A DNA stretch of 64,000 nucleotides from assembly GCF_009498035.1 (NCBI RefSeq), contig NZ_CP034550.1, forward strand, positions 1,240,001-1,304,000. The letters run 5' to 3'. The position numbers were made by a program, and so were the translations under genes. The notes under the pieces were generated by a model, which saw only the letters and a program-made list of their open reading frames with translations, was not told the origin of the DNA and ran no database searches. Positions 1-8,642 of the stretch are shown here, one piece after another (position 1 is the stretch's first letter; each line of letters opens with the position of its first letter). The stretch comes from Saccharothrix syringae. GTDB taxonomy: Bacteria; Actinomycetota; Actinomycetes; Mycobacteriales; Pseudonocardiaceae.

Positions 1-1
1 C

Positions 2-1255
2 GAGCTGGCCGGTGAGATGCTGTTCAACGCCGCGCAGAACGCGTGGGCCGGTCGCGACCTCGCCGCGGTGCGCGAGATCGCCGACCGCGTGGGCGACCTG
101 CCGGGTGCGGCGGACACGCGGGCCGTGGCGCGGGCCGCGCTGGGGCTGGAGGGCGGGGACGTGCCCGGTGGGCTGGCCGCCCTGCGCGAACTGCTCCGCT
201 CCCCGTACGCCGAGGGCGCGGGCGACGCCGTGCGCGCGTGGTGGCACCTGGTGCTGGGCGACGACCGGGCCGCGTCGGGCGTGGCGGTGGAGATGGAGCG
301 CCGGGCGCGGGCCCAGGGCGCGCTGGCCGTGCTGCCGCGCGCGTTGGCGTACCTCGCCCGGTGCCGGCTGCACCTGGGCCGGCACCGCGAGGCCCGGGCG
401 ACGGCCGAGGAGGGGCTGCGGATCGCCGACGACATCGGCCAGGGCTTCAGCGTCGGCTTCCTGACCAGCGTGCTGGCCGAGCTGGCCGCGGTCGAGGGTG
501 ACGAGCGGCGCTGCGCCGAACTGGTCGCGCGGCAGCCGGTCGAGCCGCCGGGGTCGGTGCGCGCGGCCTGCGCGCTGGCCCTGCTCGACCTCGGCCTGGG
601 CCGCCACGACGCGGTCCTGGAACGCCTGGCCGACGCGGCCGCGGGCACCCACCGGCTCTACGCGATCAGCAGCCTGCCCGACCTGGTGGAGGCCGCCGTC
701 CGCACGGGCGACCGGGCCGCCGCCGAGGACCCGGCCGCCTGGTACGCCGAGTGGGCGGAGCACACCGGCCGACCGTGGGCCCGGGCCGTGGCCGCGCGCT
801 GCCGCGCCCTGCTGACCGACGACGAGCGGTGGTTCACCCGGGCCGCCGAGCTGCACCGCGGTTCCGACCACCGCCCGTTCGAGCGGGCCCGCACCGACCT
901 GCTGCACGGCGAGTGGCTGCGCCGGGCGCGCCGGCGCGCGGACGCCCGCACCCCGCTGCGCGCCGCCCTGGAGGTGTTCGAGCGCCTGGGCGCGACCCCG
1001 TGGGCCAACCGCGCCCGCACCGAGCTGCGCGCCACCGGCGAGAGCCGCGCCGTGCCCGGCCCGGACCCGCTGAGCGCGCTCACCCCGCAGGAGCTCCAGG
1101 TGGTCCGCCTGGCCGCCGAGGGGCTGAGCAACCGGGACATCGGCGCGCAGCTGTTCCTGAGCCCGCGCACCGTCGGCCACCACCTCTACAAGGCTTACCC
1201 GAAGCTGGGCGTCGCCTCCCGCGCCGAACTGACCCGCCTGGACCTGACCGGCTGA
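2..1255 (+). CDS. LuxR-family transcriptional regulator, 3' part (5' end outside window)
   Basis: The reading frame is open from the first bases of the window, so the true start lies upstream; 417 residues are visible. Most of the visible part is an alanine/arginine/leucine-rich helical region resembling the tetratricopeptide-like middle of large LuxR (LAL-type) regulators. The last 65 residues are a LuxR/GerE helix-turn-helix, with LTPQELQVVRLAAEGLSNRD followed by LFLSPRTVGHHLYKAYPKLG. The N-terminal ATPase domain expected for LAL regulators cannot be seen, so that class is inferred. A 22-bp repeat array begins 5 bp after the stop codon. Confidence 0.8.
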   Translation, partial: ELAGEMLFNAAQNAWAGRDLAAVREIADRVGDLPGAADTRAVARAALGLEGGDVPGGLAALRELLRSPYAEGAGDAVRAWWHLVLGDDRAASGVAVEMERRARAQGALAVLPRALAYLARCRLHLGRHREARATAEEGLRIADDIGQGFSVGFLTSVLAELAAVEGDERRCAELVARQPVEPPGSVRAACALALLDLGLGRHDAVLERLADAAAGTHRLYAISSLPDLVEAAVRTGDRAAAEDPAAWYAEWAEHTGRPWARAVAARCRALLTDDERWFTRAAELHRGSDHRPFERARTDLLHGEWLRRARRRADARTPLRAALEVFERLGATPWANRARTELRATGESRAVPGPDPLSALTPQELQVVRLAAEGLSNRDIGAQLFLSPRTVGHHLYKAYPKLGVASRAELTRLDLTG

Positions 1256-1260
1256 CCCCG

Positions 1261-1567
1261 CGCGAGTCGAACCCCCAGCCCCCTCGTGTCGAACCTCCAG
1301 ACCCTCCGAGTTCCACACTCGGCACCGCCCGAACGTGGAACTCGGGGGTCGCGAACGTTCGACACGACGGTCGTGGAGGTTCGACTCGCGAGCCCTGAAC
1401 GCATGACACGCCGGTCCTCAACGCATGACACGCCCGGCTTGGACGCATGACACGCCGGGGGGAAGCGCTCCCACCCGGCGTGTCATGCGTTCAGACCTCG
1501 CGTGTCATGCGCTCGGAGCCTGGGTGTCATGCGTTCAGAGCCTGCGTGTTCTTCGGGCTGGCACGGT
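1261..1567. repeat. 22-bp mosaic repeat array 1 (13 units, inverted arrangement)
   Basis: This array fills the gap between two convergent genes. Forward units carry GAGTCGAAC (word start 1264), GTGTCGAAC (1286) and GAGTTCCAC (1308). They are followed by reverse-strand units GTGGAACTC (1335), GTTCGACAC (1357), GTTCGACTC (1379) and GCATGACAC (1401, 1423, 1445). After a short centre come forward units GTGTCATGC (1480, 1502, 1524) and GTGTTCTTC (1546). Within each block the spacing is exactly 22 bp. The period is not a multiple of three and the block lies between stop codons, so it is non-coding. Confidence 0.9.
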
Positions 1568-1578
1568 GAGCCCAGTGG

Positions 1579-2376
1579 TCAGGGGAGGACGCGGGCGGCG
1601 GCCACGGGGCGTTGGGTCGTGGTGTAGGTGCCGGCGGACGAGGTGTTCACGCTCCACCGGTACCGGGTGAACTCGCCGGTCGCGTCGGAGGCGTAGAACA
1701 TCATGTGCCCGAAGCCCGCCCCGTCGGTGGCGGCGGTGGCGTTGAAGATGCGGCTGTCCGGGAACCGGGAGTAGTTGCCCACCCCGTACCGGCCGTGCGG
1801 CTCGGACGTGCAGTCGACCACCTCGACCGCGTACTGCGTCTCACCGGGGAAGTTCAGCGACGCCACCGGCGCGCGGTAGGCGCCCTTCACCGACCGCACC
1901 ATCACGATGTGCCCGGTGTTGGTGTCCTGGTCGTTGCGGTAGTCCACCGCCACCAGGTCGCCCGGCCGCAGGTCGGCCACCCTGGTCACGCGCTCGAAGT
2001 GCGGCACGGCCCGCTCGGCGAACACGCGCCGGTAGTCGCGCGCGAACGGGCTCGCCGTGCCGAAGTGGGTGCGGAAGAAGCGCCCGGTCGCCCACTGGTA
2101 GGTCCGCCGGAGCACCGCGGTCTGGAACGAGGCGCACTGGCTGCGGTTGACCCACCCCGAGGCGTCGCCGGGCGAACCCCAGCGCACCACGTTCGGCTGG
2201 TCCGGTTCCTTGTACGCGTTGTTGCCCAGCGGGCACGTCGGCAGCGACAGGTAGCCGACCAGCAGCTCGGCCTCGATCAGGTGCGGTGTGGACGTCCACA
2301 CCGGACGCGGCGCGCCGGTCCCGGGGGGCGCGGCGAGCGCGGTTCCCCCGGGCATCGGTCTCCAGGACAGGTCCAT
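1579..2376 (-). CDS. Probable cysteine amidase/peptidase-fold protein (NlpC/P60- or CHAP-like)
   Basis: The product is 265 aa. The start was chosen at the ATG (2376) behind a strong GGGGGGAG ribosome site; a longer in-frame reading upstream lacks support. Residues 76-84 contain VNRSQCASF with Cys81, and residues 153-161 contain NTGHIVMVR with His156. That Cys...His order and the LRPGDLVAV stretch between them resemble the NlpC/P60 or CHAP papain-like fold, suggesting a cell-wall or amide hydrolase. No clear signal peptide is visible, which is odd for a wall hydrolase. The fold call is inferred from these motifs only. It is convergent with the LuxR gene across repeat array 1. Confidence 0.45.
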   Translation of the reverse strand: MDLSWRPMPGGTALAAPPGTGAPRPVWTSTPHLIEAELLVGYLSLPTCPLGNNAYKEPDQPNVVRWGSPGDASGWVNRSQCASFQTAVLRRTYQWATGRFFRTHFGTASPFARDYRRVFAERAVPHFERVTRVADLRPGDLVAVDYRNDQDTNTGHIVMVRSVKGAYRAPVASLNFPGETQYAVEVVDCTSEPHGRYGVGNYSRFPDSRIFNATAATDGAGFGHMMFYASDATGEFTRYRWSVNTSSAGTYTTTQRPVAAARVLP

Positions 2377-2465
2377 CACGCGGCTCCCCCCTTCGGTGCG
2401 GGCCCGCATACCGTAGACGAAGGGGGGAGTCCGCACCCGGTGGTCACCTCGGCTCCACCGGGTGG

Positions 2466-2717
2466 TCAGCGCACGTACACCATCAGCACGGTGGTCAGCA
2501 CGGCGCACAGCGCGATCATCGTGGCGATCCCGGTCATCGCGGCGCCGGCCGACACCAGGACCCTGGTGAGCATGCCGAGCAGGCGGCGCAGGAGTCTGGC
2601 GAGGCCGAGCACCAGCGCCATGGCGCCCATCATGATCATCACCACCACGGGGGCGCCCTCGGTGGTGTCGGCGGTCTGGGCCAGGGTCGTCTGGGCGAGG
2701 GAGGCGAGCACGTTCAT
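2466..2717 (-). CDS. Small two-helix membrane protein, unknown
   Basis: The product is 83 aa, with a GGGGGT ribosome site just upstream of the ATG. Two hydrophobic segments (about residues 24-42 and 56-81) flank an arginine-rich loop (RLLRRLL), predicting a two-pass membrane protein. The N-terminal 22 residues are polar and Thr/Ala-rich. I do not recognise a family. It lies 89 bp upstream of the NlpC-like gene on the same strand and could be co-transcribed with it. Confidence 0.5.
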   Translation of the reverse strand: MNVLASLAQTTLAQTADTTEGAPVVVMIMMGAMALVLGLARLLRRLLGMLTRVLVSAGAAMTGIATMIALCAVLTTVLMVYVR

Positions 2718-2915
2718 GGTTACCCCCGGATGGCTTCCTGGGTGAACTTCAGCTCTTCTACTGAAATTTGGTAAATCTCAGTATGTGGAGCGTAAGTCAG
2801 GTGTACTTGACTGACAAGGCCGTATTGCGGACTCCGGGTCGCGAGTTTTGCCTAACGTCGTGTATGTTTCTCGCTTCGGCAGCATTGCTGAAGTTCGCTG
2901 AAGGGCGCGGCAGAC

Positions 2916-4007
2916 GTGGCTGTTCCGAAAGGCTCCGGCTCGCTCGCGCAGCGCCTCCGGGCGCTGCGCAAGGAGCACTGGCCCGACGTACCGATCACCC
3001 AGGGGGACCTGGCCGAGGCGTTCAGCGAGGAGCAGCCGGCCAGCGTGCCGCTGCTGTCGTCGTGGGAGAGCCGGGGCAAGCCGAAGGTCCCGCCGCCGCA
3101 CCGGCTCGCCGCCTACGCCACCTTCTTCGCGACCCGCCGCTCCGTCGCCGAGCGCCCCTACCGGCTGCTGCCGCTCGACGAGCTGACCGCCGACGAGCAG
3201 CGGTGCCGCCAGGAGCTGCTGGACGAGCTGGTCGGCCTGGCCGCCGGGGAGCGCGACAACGGCGGGGCGCCCGCCCCGGACGAGCGGGACCGCGGCTTCT
3301 GGTACTTCGACGACCGGCACGCCATCACCATCGTGGTCGCCCAGCTGCCGCGCGAGATGCGCGAGCGGATGCCGTACGCCGACCCCTCCGAACCGGACTA
3401 CGTCGAGCTTTACACCTACGCCGACCTCGACGCCCTGATCGAGCTGCACGGCCACATCCGCGCGCTCAACCCGCGCAGCCAGGTCAACTTCCGCATCGCC
3501 ACGGAGATGGTGACCGACGACTACACCACCCACCTGGTGCTGCTGGGCGGGGTCGACTGGAACTTCGTCACCCGCGAGCTCCAGGAACGGGTCGACCTGC
3601 CGGTGGAGCAGGTGGGCAGGCACCGCGAGTGCGAGTCCGGCGGCTTCTCCCTGCGCCGCCCGGACGGCACGGAGGTGCTGTTCGCGCCCAGGCTCGACAA
3701 GTCCGGCGACCGCGAGGTGCTGCTGGAGGACGTGGCCCTGTTCCACCGTGGGCCCAACCCGTTCAACCACCGGCGAACGGTGACGATCTGCAACGGCATG
3801 TACGGCCGGGGGACCCTCGGCGTCGTGCGCGCCCTGACCGACGGCAGGTTCCGCGACCGCAACTCCAGGTACCTGGAGGAGCGCTTCGGCGACACGGACG
3901 CCTACAGCGTCCTGACCAGGGTGTCCGTGGTGAACGGCCTCGTGGTCACCCCGGACTGGGCCCTGCCCGACTCCCGACTCCTCGAATGGCCGGAGAAGCC
4001 GAGTTGA
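2916..4007 (+). CDS. Helix-turn-helix (XRE-like) N-terminal domain protein
   Basis: The product is 363 aa. Residues about 8-60 look like an XRE/Cro helix-turn-helix (LAQRLRALRKEHWP, then ITQGDLAEAF and VPLLSSWESRGK). The remaining 300 residues form an unrecognised domain containing FWYFDDRHAITIVVAQLP and TVTICNGMYGRGTLGVVRAL. The stop codon overlaps the start region of the following glycosyltransferase, so the pair is translationally linked. The upstream 160 bp are AT-rich for this genome, as expected of a promoter or a transferred segment. DNA binding is inferred from the motif; the C-terminal function is unknown. Confidence 0.65.
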   Translation: MAVPKGSGSLAQRLRALRKEHWPDVPITQGDLAEAFSEEQPASVPLLSSWESRGKPKVPPPHRLAAYATFFATRRSVAERPYRLLPLDELTADEQRCRQELLDELVGLAAGERDNGGAPAPDERDRGFWYFDDRHAITIVVAQLPREMRERMPYADPSEPDYVELYTYADLDALIELHGHIRALNPRSQVNFRIATEMVTDDYTTHLVLLGGVDWNFVTRELQERVDLPVEQVGRHRECESGGFSLRRPDGTEVLFAPRLDKSGDREVLLEDVALFHRGPNPFNHRRTVTICNGMYGRGTLGVVRALTDGRFRDRNSRYLEERFGDTDAYSVLTRVSVVNGLVVTPDWALPDSRLLEWPEKPS

Positions 4008-5149
4008 ACCCCGTCCCGCCCGCCGCCACGCGCGTGCCACCGCGGTCGGCCCACCACCACGCCTCGCACCGCCACCTGCTGGCCCGCGACGCGGTCGCCG
4101 AGCCCGCCGGGGTGGACGCGATCATCGTGCCGACCGCGCGGCCCACCGCCTACCTCAGGACCGCGGTCGCCCTGGCCGCGCACCACGAGTGCACCCTGGT
4201 GGCGCTGTGCAGCCGCCGCTCGTCGGCCGACGGCGCCGCCGCGCTCGCCGAGCGCGAGGGCGTGGACGTCCTCGCCCTCGACATCGCCGAGGTGCCGCCG
4301 GACCTCGTCCCGGACTTCGCCACCACGAGGATGCTGCGCGGCGGCCGGTTCGCCCGCCGCACCGACACCAGCGCCAAGCGCAACCTGGCCCTGCTGCTGG
4401 CGGCCGTCGCCGGCTGGGAGCGGATCGTCTACCTCGACGACGACGTCGCCGTCCCGCGGCCCGAGGACCTCAACGACGCCGCGGGCCTGCTCGACCGCCA
4501 CGCCGGGGTGGGCCTGTCGGTCGGCGGCTACCCGGACAACTCGGTGGTGTGCCACGCCTACCGCGACGCGGGCGGCGAGCAGGACACGTTCATCGGCACG
4601 GGCGCGCTCGCGGTCGGCCGGGAGTCGTTCACCTCGTTCTTCCCCGACATCTACAACGAGGACTGGTTCTTCCTGCTCCACGACACCGGCCTGTCGCCCT
4701 CGGCGGTGACCGGCCTGGCCGTCCAGCAGCCGTACGACCCGTACCGGGAGACGATGCGGGCCCGCACCGAGGAGCTGGGCGACTGCCTGGCCGAGGGCCT
4801 GTTCGGGCTGCTCGACGCGGGCGAGCCGCTGACCGGCGCCGGGGTCGCCTACTGGCGGCGGTTCCTGGCCCGCCGCAGGCGGTTCATCGACGACGTGATC
4901 GCCATGGTCCACGCCGCCGGGCTGGAGGAGGGCCAGAAGCGCCGCATGGTCGCCGCCCTCAAGGCCGCCCGCGGGCGCAACCAGCTCATCGAGCCGGAGC
5001 TGTGCGAGGAGTACCTGGCGGCCTGGCGGGCCGACCGCGAGGTCTGGCGGGCCCACGTCGAGGCGACCCGCGCCCGGTACCGGGGCCAGTCCGCCCAGAA
5101 GCTGCTGGCCGACGCGGGCCTCCTGCACGGCTACCACCCGTGTCGCTGA
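3986..5149 (+). CDS. Glycosyltransferase-like protein
   Basis: The product is about 387 aa from ATG 3986. A TTG at 4004, preceded by GGAGAAG and overlapping the stop of the upstream gene, is an equally good start. It has a GT-A type layout: an N-terminal region with DAIIVPTARPTAYLRTAVAL, a nucleotide-sugar/metal site IVYLDDDVAVP near residue 150, and an acceptor-side stretch FFPDIYNEDWFFL. The C-terminal third is helical and charged. The DDD motif supports metal-dependent sugar transfer, but donor and acceptor cannot be told. Coupling to an HTH gene suggests a two-gene unit. Confidence 0.6.
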   Translation: MAGEAELNPVPPAATRVPPRSAHHHASHRHLLARDAVAEPAGVDAIIVPTARPTAYLRTAVALAAHHECTLVALCSRRSSADGAAALAEREGVDVLALDIAEVPPDLVPDFATTRMLRGGRFARRTDTSAKRNLALLLAAVAGWERIVYLDDDVAVPRPEDLNDAAGLLDRHAGVGLSVGGYPDNSVVCHAYRDAGGEQDTFIGTGALAVGRESFTSFFPDIYNEDWFFLLHDTGLSPSAVTGLAVQQPYDPYRETMRARTEELGDCLAEGLFGLLDAGEPLTGAGVAYWRRFLARRRRFIDDVIAMVHAAGLEEGQKRRMVAALKAARGRNQLIEPELCEEYLAAWRADREVWRAHVEATRARYRGQSAQKLLADAGLLHGYHPCR

Positions 5150-5263
5150 CGGGGCCACCACCCGCGCCGCCGAACGGCCCTCCCATGTGTCGGAACGCTC
5201 AGCCCACGCCGGCGATCGCGCGTTAGGCTCGCCTGCTGGGGCAGAACTGGCAGGAGGCAGGGG

Positions 5264-6388
5264 ATGACGAGCACCGATGGTCGGCAGAAGTGGCTGACCG
5301 TCGCCGAGGAGCTGGCCGCCGGGCTGCGCGTGGACGCGGCCGAGCGCGACCGGCTGGGCGCCGAACCCGTCGCCGAGGTCGGGGCGCTGCGGCGGTCGGG
5401 CCTGCTGGCCGTCCGCGACTGGGCCACGCAGCAGGCGGTGACCCGCGTGGTGGGCGCGGCGGACGCCAACATCGGCCACCTGCTCGGCTACCACTACCTC
5501 CAGGTGTGGCGCAGCGGGCTGTTCGACAACCCCGCCTTCGACCCCGGCGAGGACCTGTTCTGGGCCGGGGTCAGCAACCCGCTGGACGCGGCCCTGGAGC
5601 TGACGCCGGTCGAGGGCGGGTTCACCGTCAGCGGCCGCAAGACCTTCGCCACCGGCGCGTCCGTGGCCGACCGGCTCGTGGTCAGCGCCACCCGCGCCGA
5701 CACCGGCGAGAAGCTCACCTTCACCCTGGACGCCAGGGCCGAGGGCATCACCTACGCCGGCGACTGGGACAACATCGGCCAGCGGCTCACCGCCAGCGGC
5801 GGCGTGGCGTTCGACCGCGTCCACGTGCCCGCCGGCCAGGTGCTGGGCGGCCAGGACACGGCCACGCCCCGGCTGTCGCTGGCCGCGCTGGGCTTCCAGC
5901 TCGTGCTGGCCCAGCTCTACGTCGCGCTCGCCGAGGGCGCGCTGGCCGAGGCCGCCCGCTACACCCGCACGACCACCCGCCCGTGGTTCCTCAGCGGCGT
6001 GGACAAGGCCGTCGACGACCCCTACGTCCTGGGCACCTACGGCGAGCTGGTCGCCGACGCCAAGGCCGCCGGCCTGCTCGCCGACCACGCCTCCGAGCTG
6101 CTGCACCAGGCATCCGGGCGCGGCGCCGAGCTGACCGCGGGCGAACGCGCCGAGGCCGCCGCCGCCATCTCCGCGGCCAAGGTCGTCTCCACCAGGGTCG
6201 CCAACCAGACCACCAGCCGCGTGTTCGAGCTGTGCGGCGCCCGCGCCACCGCGGCGGGCTACGCCTTCGACCGGTTCTGGCGCAACGCCCGCACCCTCAC
6301 CCTGCACGACCCGGTGTCGTACAAGGCGCGCGAGGTCGGCGCGCACTTCCTCACCGGCGAGCACGCCCCGTTCACCGGGTACAGCTGA
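5264..6388 (+). CDS. Acyl-CoA-dehydrogenase-fold flavin monooxygenase, DszC/SfnB-like
   Basis: The product is 374 aa, with GGAGG ahead of the ATG. It has the three-part acyl-CoA dehydrogenase layout: an N-terminal helical part, a central beta domain (VSGRKTFATGASVADRLVVS, about residues 125-145) and a C-terminal helical bundle ending GAHFLTGEHAPFTGY. These features match the DszC/SfnB/SfnC group, reduced-flavin monooxygenases or sulfur-acquisition oxidoreductases, better than beta-oxidation enzymes. It is the first gene of the methionine-salvage operon and overlaps mtnA as TGATG. A sulfur-related role is inferred from family and context; the substrate is unknown. Confidence 0.7.
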   Translation: MTSTDGRQKWLTVAEELAAGLRVDAAERDRLGAEPVAEVGALRRSGLLAVRDWATQQAVTRVVGAADANIGHLLGYHYLQVWRSGLFDNPAFDPGEDLFWAGVSNPLDAALELTPVEGGFTVSGRKTFATGASVADRLVVSATRADTGEKLTFTLDARAEGITYAGDWDNIGQRLTASGGVAFDRVHVPAGQVLGGQDTATPRLSLAALGFQLVLAQLYVALAEGALAEAARYTRTTTRPWFLSGVDKAVDDPYVLGTYGELVADAKAAGLLADHASELLHQASGRGAELTAGERAEAAAAISAAKVVSTRVANQTTSRVFELCGARATAAGYAFDRFWRNARTLTLHDPVSYKAREVGAHFLTGEHAPFTGYS

Positions 6389-7395
6389 TGGAGCCGGTGC
6401 TCGCGCGCAGCGTCGTCCTGGCGGACGACGGCGTCCACATCCTCGACCGCCGCAACTTCCCGTTCGAGCGCGTGTGGGTGCGCTGCACCACGGTCGCCGA
6501 GGTCGCCAAGGCCATCGAGGACATGGTCACCCAGTCCTCCGGCCCGTACTTCGCCGCGCTGTGGGGCATGGTGCTGGCCGCCCGCGAGGCCCGCGGCCTG
6601 CCCCGCGACGAGGCCAGGGCGAGCCTGGAGCGGGCCGGTGAGCTGCTGGTCGCCACCCGGCGCACCAACAACGCCCTGCGCAAGGCCGTGGCCGCCGTGC
6701 TGGCCGGCGTGGACGCCGCCGAGGACGTGGAGGCGGGTGCCCTGGCCGGTGCCCGCGCGGGCGACGAGCGCTACCGGGAGCGCAGCCGCAGGCTCGGCGC
6801 CTTCACCGCCGCCCTGCTGCCCGACGACGGCGCGGTGCTCACCCACTGCTGGGCCGACCTGTACCTGACCGAGACCGTCAAGGCCGCCCGGGGCCTGGGC
6901 AAGCGCTTGCGGTTCGTGTGCACCGAGACCCGGCCCTACCTCCAGGGCGCCCGCCTGACCGCGGAGACCCTGGGCGAGATGGGCGTGGACACCACCCTGA
7001 TCACCGACGGCATGGGCGCGGCGGTGATGTCGGCGGGCGAGGTGGACGTGCTGCTGACCGCCGCCGACCGCGTCACCATGGACGGGCACGTGGTGAACAA
7101 GGTCGGCACGCTCGGCCTGGCCGTCGCCGCGCACGCGTTCGACGTGCCGTTCCTGGCCATGGTGCAGGCGCCGGACCGGCTCGCGCCGACCGCGGGCGAC
7201 GTGCCGATCGAGCACCGGCCGGGCGAGGAGGTGCTGCACACCCTGGGCCGCCGCACGGCCACCGACCGGGCGCGCGGCCGCTACCCGGCGTTCGACGTCA
7301 CCCCGCCGCGGTTCGTGAGCACCGTGGTGACCGACCGCGGTGCGTACGCTCCGCACGAGTTGGCCGATTACTACGCCGAGGACGTTCATGACTGA
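6388..7395 (+). CDS. mtnA: Methylthioribose-1-phosphate isomerase-like protein (eIF2B family)
   Basis: The product is 335 aa. It has the eIF-2B/MtnA fold signatures ETRPYLQGARLTAETLGEMG (about 180-199) and ADRVTMDGHVVNKVGT (about 226-241), with Asp227 as the expected catalytic acid. The expected catalytic Cys is Cys154, but it sits in LTHCWADLY where classical MtnA has HCNxG. In methionine salvage this enzyme converts MTR-1-P to MTRu-1-P. Operon position with mtnC, mtnB and mtnD strongly supports that role, although the altered Cys loop leaves room for a related sugar-1-phosphate isomerase. It overlaps mtnC by 8 bp. Confidence 0.75.
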   Translation: MEPVLARSVVLADDGVHILDRRNFPFERVWVRCTTVAEVAKAIEDMVTQSSGPYFAALWGMVLAAREARGLPRDEARASLERAGELLVATRRTNNALRKAVAAVLAGVDAAEDVEAGALAGARAGDERYRERSRRLGAFTAALLPDDGAVLTHCWADLYLTETVKAARGLGKRLRFVCTETRPYLQGARLTAETLGEMGVDTTLITDGMGAAVMSAGEVDVLLTAADRVTMDGHVVNKVGTLGLAVAAHAFDVPFLAMVQAPDRLAPTAGDVPIEHRPGEEVLHTLGRRTATDRARGRYPAFDVTPPRFVSTVVTDRGAYAPHELADYYAEDVHD

Positions 7396-8053
7396 GTGGG
7401 TTGTGCTGGACATCGAGGGCACGCTCAGCGCCACCGACCAGGTGCTGGTCACCCTGTACGACTACGCCCGGCCCCGGCTGGGCCCGTGGATCGACGGGCA
7501 CCCCGGCGACCCGGCCGTCGTGGAGGCCGTCGCGCAGGTCCGCGAGCTGTCCGGCGCGCAGGGGGGCACCGACGAGCTGGTCGCCGTGCTGCACGGCTGG
7601 ATGGACGCCGACCGGAAGGCCACCCCGCTCAAGACCCTCCAGGGCCTGATCTGGCAGGAGGGCTACGCCCGGGGCGACCTGGTCGCCGAGTTCTTCCCGG
7701 ACGTGGTGCCCGCGCTGCGCCGGTGGCACGCCGACGGCGTCAGGCTCGCCGTGTTCTCCTCCGGCTCGGTGGCCGGGCAGGTGGCGTTCTTCCGGCACAC
7801 CACCGACGGCGACCTGACCCCGCTGTTCGAGCACCACTTCGACACGGTCAACGCGGGGCCCAAGCGCGAGGCGTCGTCCTACTTCAAGATCGCCTCCGTG
7901 CTCGGTTCCGACGACGTCACGTTCTACTCGGACGTGCCCGCCGAGCTGCACGCCGCCGCCGAGGCGGGCTGGCGCACCGTCGGCGTGGCGCGCCCCGGCG
8001 AGCCGCACGAGCACTCCGACTTCGGTCCACACCGGACGGTGAGCGCGCTGTGA
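7388..8053 (+). CDS. mtnC: Enolase-phosphatase E1
   Basis: The product is 221 aa, close to the usual length. HAD-superfamily motif I is VVLDIEGTLS at the N-terminus (Asp8, with the E1-typical Glu10), motif II is LAVFSSGSVAGQV, and the final motif is FYSDVPAELHAA. The bifunctional enzyme enolises and dephosphorylates DK-MTP-1-P to the acireductone. The start ATG 7388 lies inside the end of mtnA. The stop codon overlaps the GTG start of mtnB as GTGA, so translation of the operon is coupled. Confidence 0.92.
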   Translation: MTEWVVLDIEGTLSATDQVLVTLYDYARPRLGPWIDGHPGDPAVVEAVAQVRELSGAQGGTDELVAVLHGWMDADRKATPLKTLQGLIWQEGYARGDLVAEFFPDVVPALRRWHADGVRLAVFSSGSVAGQVAFFRHTTDGDLTPLFEHHFDTVNAGPKREASSYFKIASVLGSDDVTFYSDVPAELHAAAEAGWRTVGVARPGEPHEHSDFGPHRTVSAL

Positions 8054-8637
8054 CGCCAGGGGAGGCGCTGGCCGCCGAGTGCGCCCGCTACACCGCGATG
8101 GGCTGGATGCGCGGTACGTCGGGCAACCTGTCCGTGGTGGTCGACCGCGACCCGCTGCGGCTCGCGGTGACCGTCAGCGGCAAGGACAAGGGCGAGCTCG
8201 CGCCCGACGACGTGGTGCTCGTCGACGCCGAGGGCAACACCGACGACCCGGTGCGCGTGCCGTCGGCCGAGGCGGCCCTGCACGGGCGCATCGCCGCGGT
8301 GTCCGGCGCCGGCGCCGTGGTCCACGTGCACGCGCTCGCGCCCGTGGTGGCCGCCGAGCACTGGCCCGGCGGCGTGGAGCTGCGCGACCTGGAAATGCTC
8401 AAGGGCTTCGGGCGGTACGCGCACGACGACGTGGTCGTCGTCCCGGTCGTGCCGAACAACCAGGACATGAAGGTCCTCGGCGACGCCTTCGAGGAGGGCT
8501 TCCGACCGGACGTGCCGGCCTTGCTCGTGGCCCGGCACGGGGTGTACGTGTGGGGTGACGACCTCTACCAGGCCCGTCACCGCCTGGAGTGCCTGGAGTG
8601 GCTGCTGCGCTTCAAGGTCGAGACTTCGCGGAGGTAG
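8050..8637 (+). CDS. mtnB: Methylthioribulose-1-phosphate dehydratase
   Basis: The product is 195 aa and belongs to the class II aldolase/adducin fold. Visible motifs are GTSGNLSVVV (phosphate binding), PSAEAALHGRIAAV (acid residue), VVHVHALAPVV (zinc His pair) and ARHGVYVWG (third metal His). The enzyme dehydrates MTRu-1-P to DK-MTP-1-P between MtnA and MtnC. It starts with GTG overlapping the mtnC stop. The ribosome site for mtnD lies inside its 3' end. Confidence 0.92.
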   Translation: MTPGEALAAECARYTAMGWMRGTSGNLSVVVDRDPLRLAVTVSGKDKGELAPDDVVLVDAEGNTDDPVRVPSAEAALHGRIAAVSGAGAVVHVHALAPVVAAEHWPGGVELRDLEMLKGFGRYAHDDVVVVPVVPNNQDMKVLGDAFEEGFRPDVPALLVARHGVYVWGDDLYQARHRLECLEWLLRFKVETSRR

Positions 8638-8642
8638 GCGAG

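Noticed and set aside
1195..1448. Reading frames through the repeat arrays as small proteins
   Set aside because: The 22-bp period shifts the frame at every unit and no ribosome site or conserved product is seen, so any open frame there is incidental.
2768..2915. A mobile element boundary in the AT-rich stretch before the HTH gene
   Set aside because: No inverted terminal repeats, transposase or integrase remnants or target duplications are visible; a promoter explains the AT content.
2768..3985. Long open frame joining the region upstream of the glycosyltransferase
   Set aside because: It lies in another frame of the HTH gene and gives Arg/Pro/Ala-rich nonsense; the glycosyltransferase begins near 3986-4004.
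5150..5263. A SAM or other sulfur riboswitch ahead of the methionine-salvage operon
   Set aside because: TAGGCT at 5224 leaves a leader of only about 30 nt, and no conserved riboswitch core is seen in the 113-bp gap.
3902..6364. Long minus-strand open frame opposite the glycosyltransferase and salvage genes
   Set aside because: It is an antisense shadow caused by high third-position GC; the product is low-complexity and the plus-strand genes have clear family motifs.
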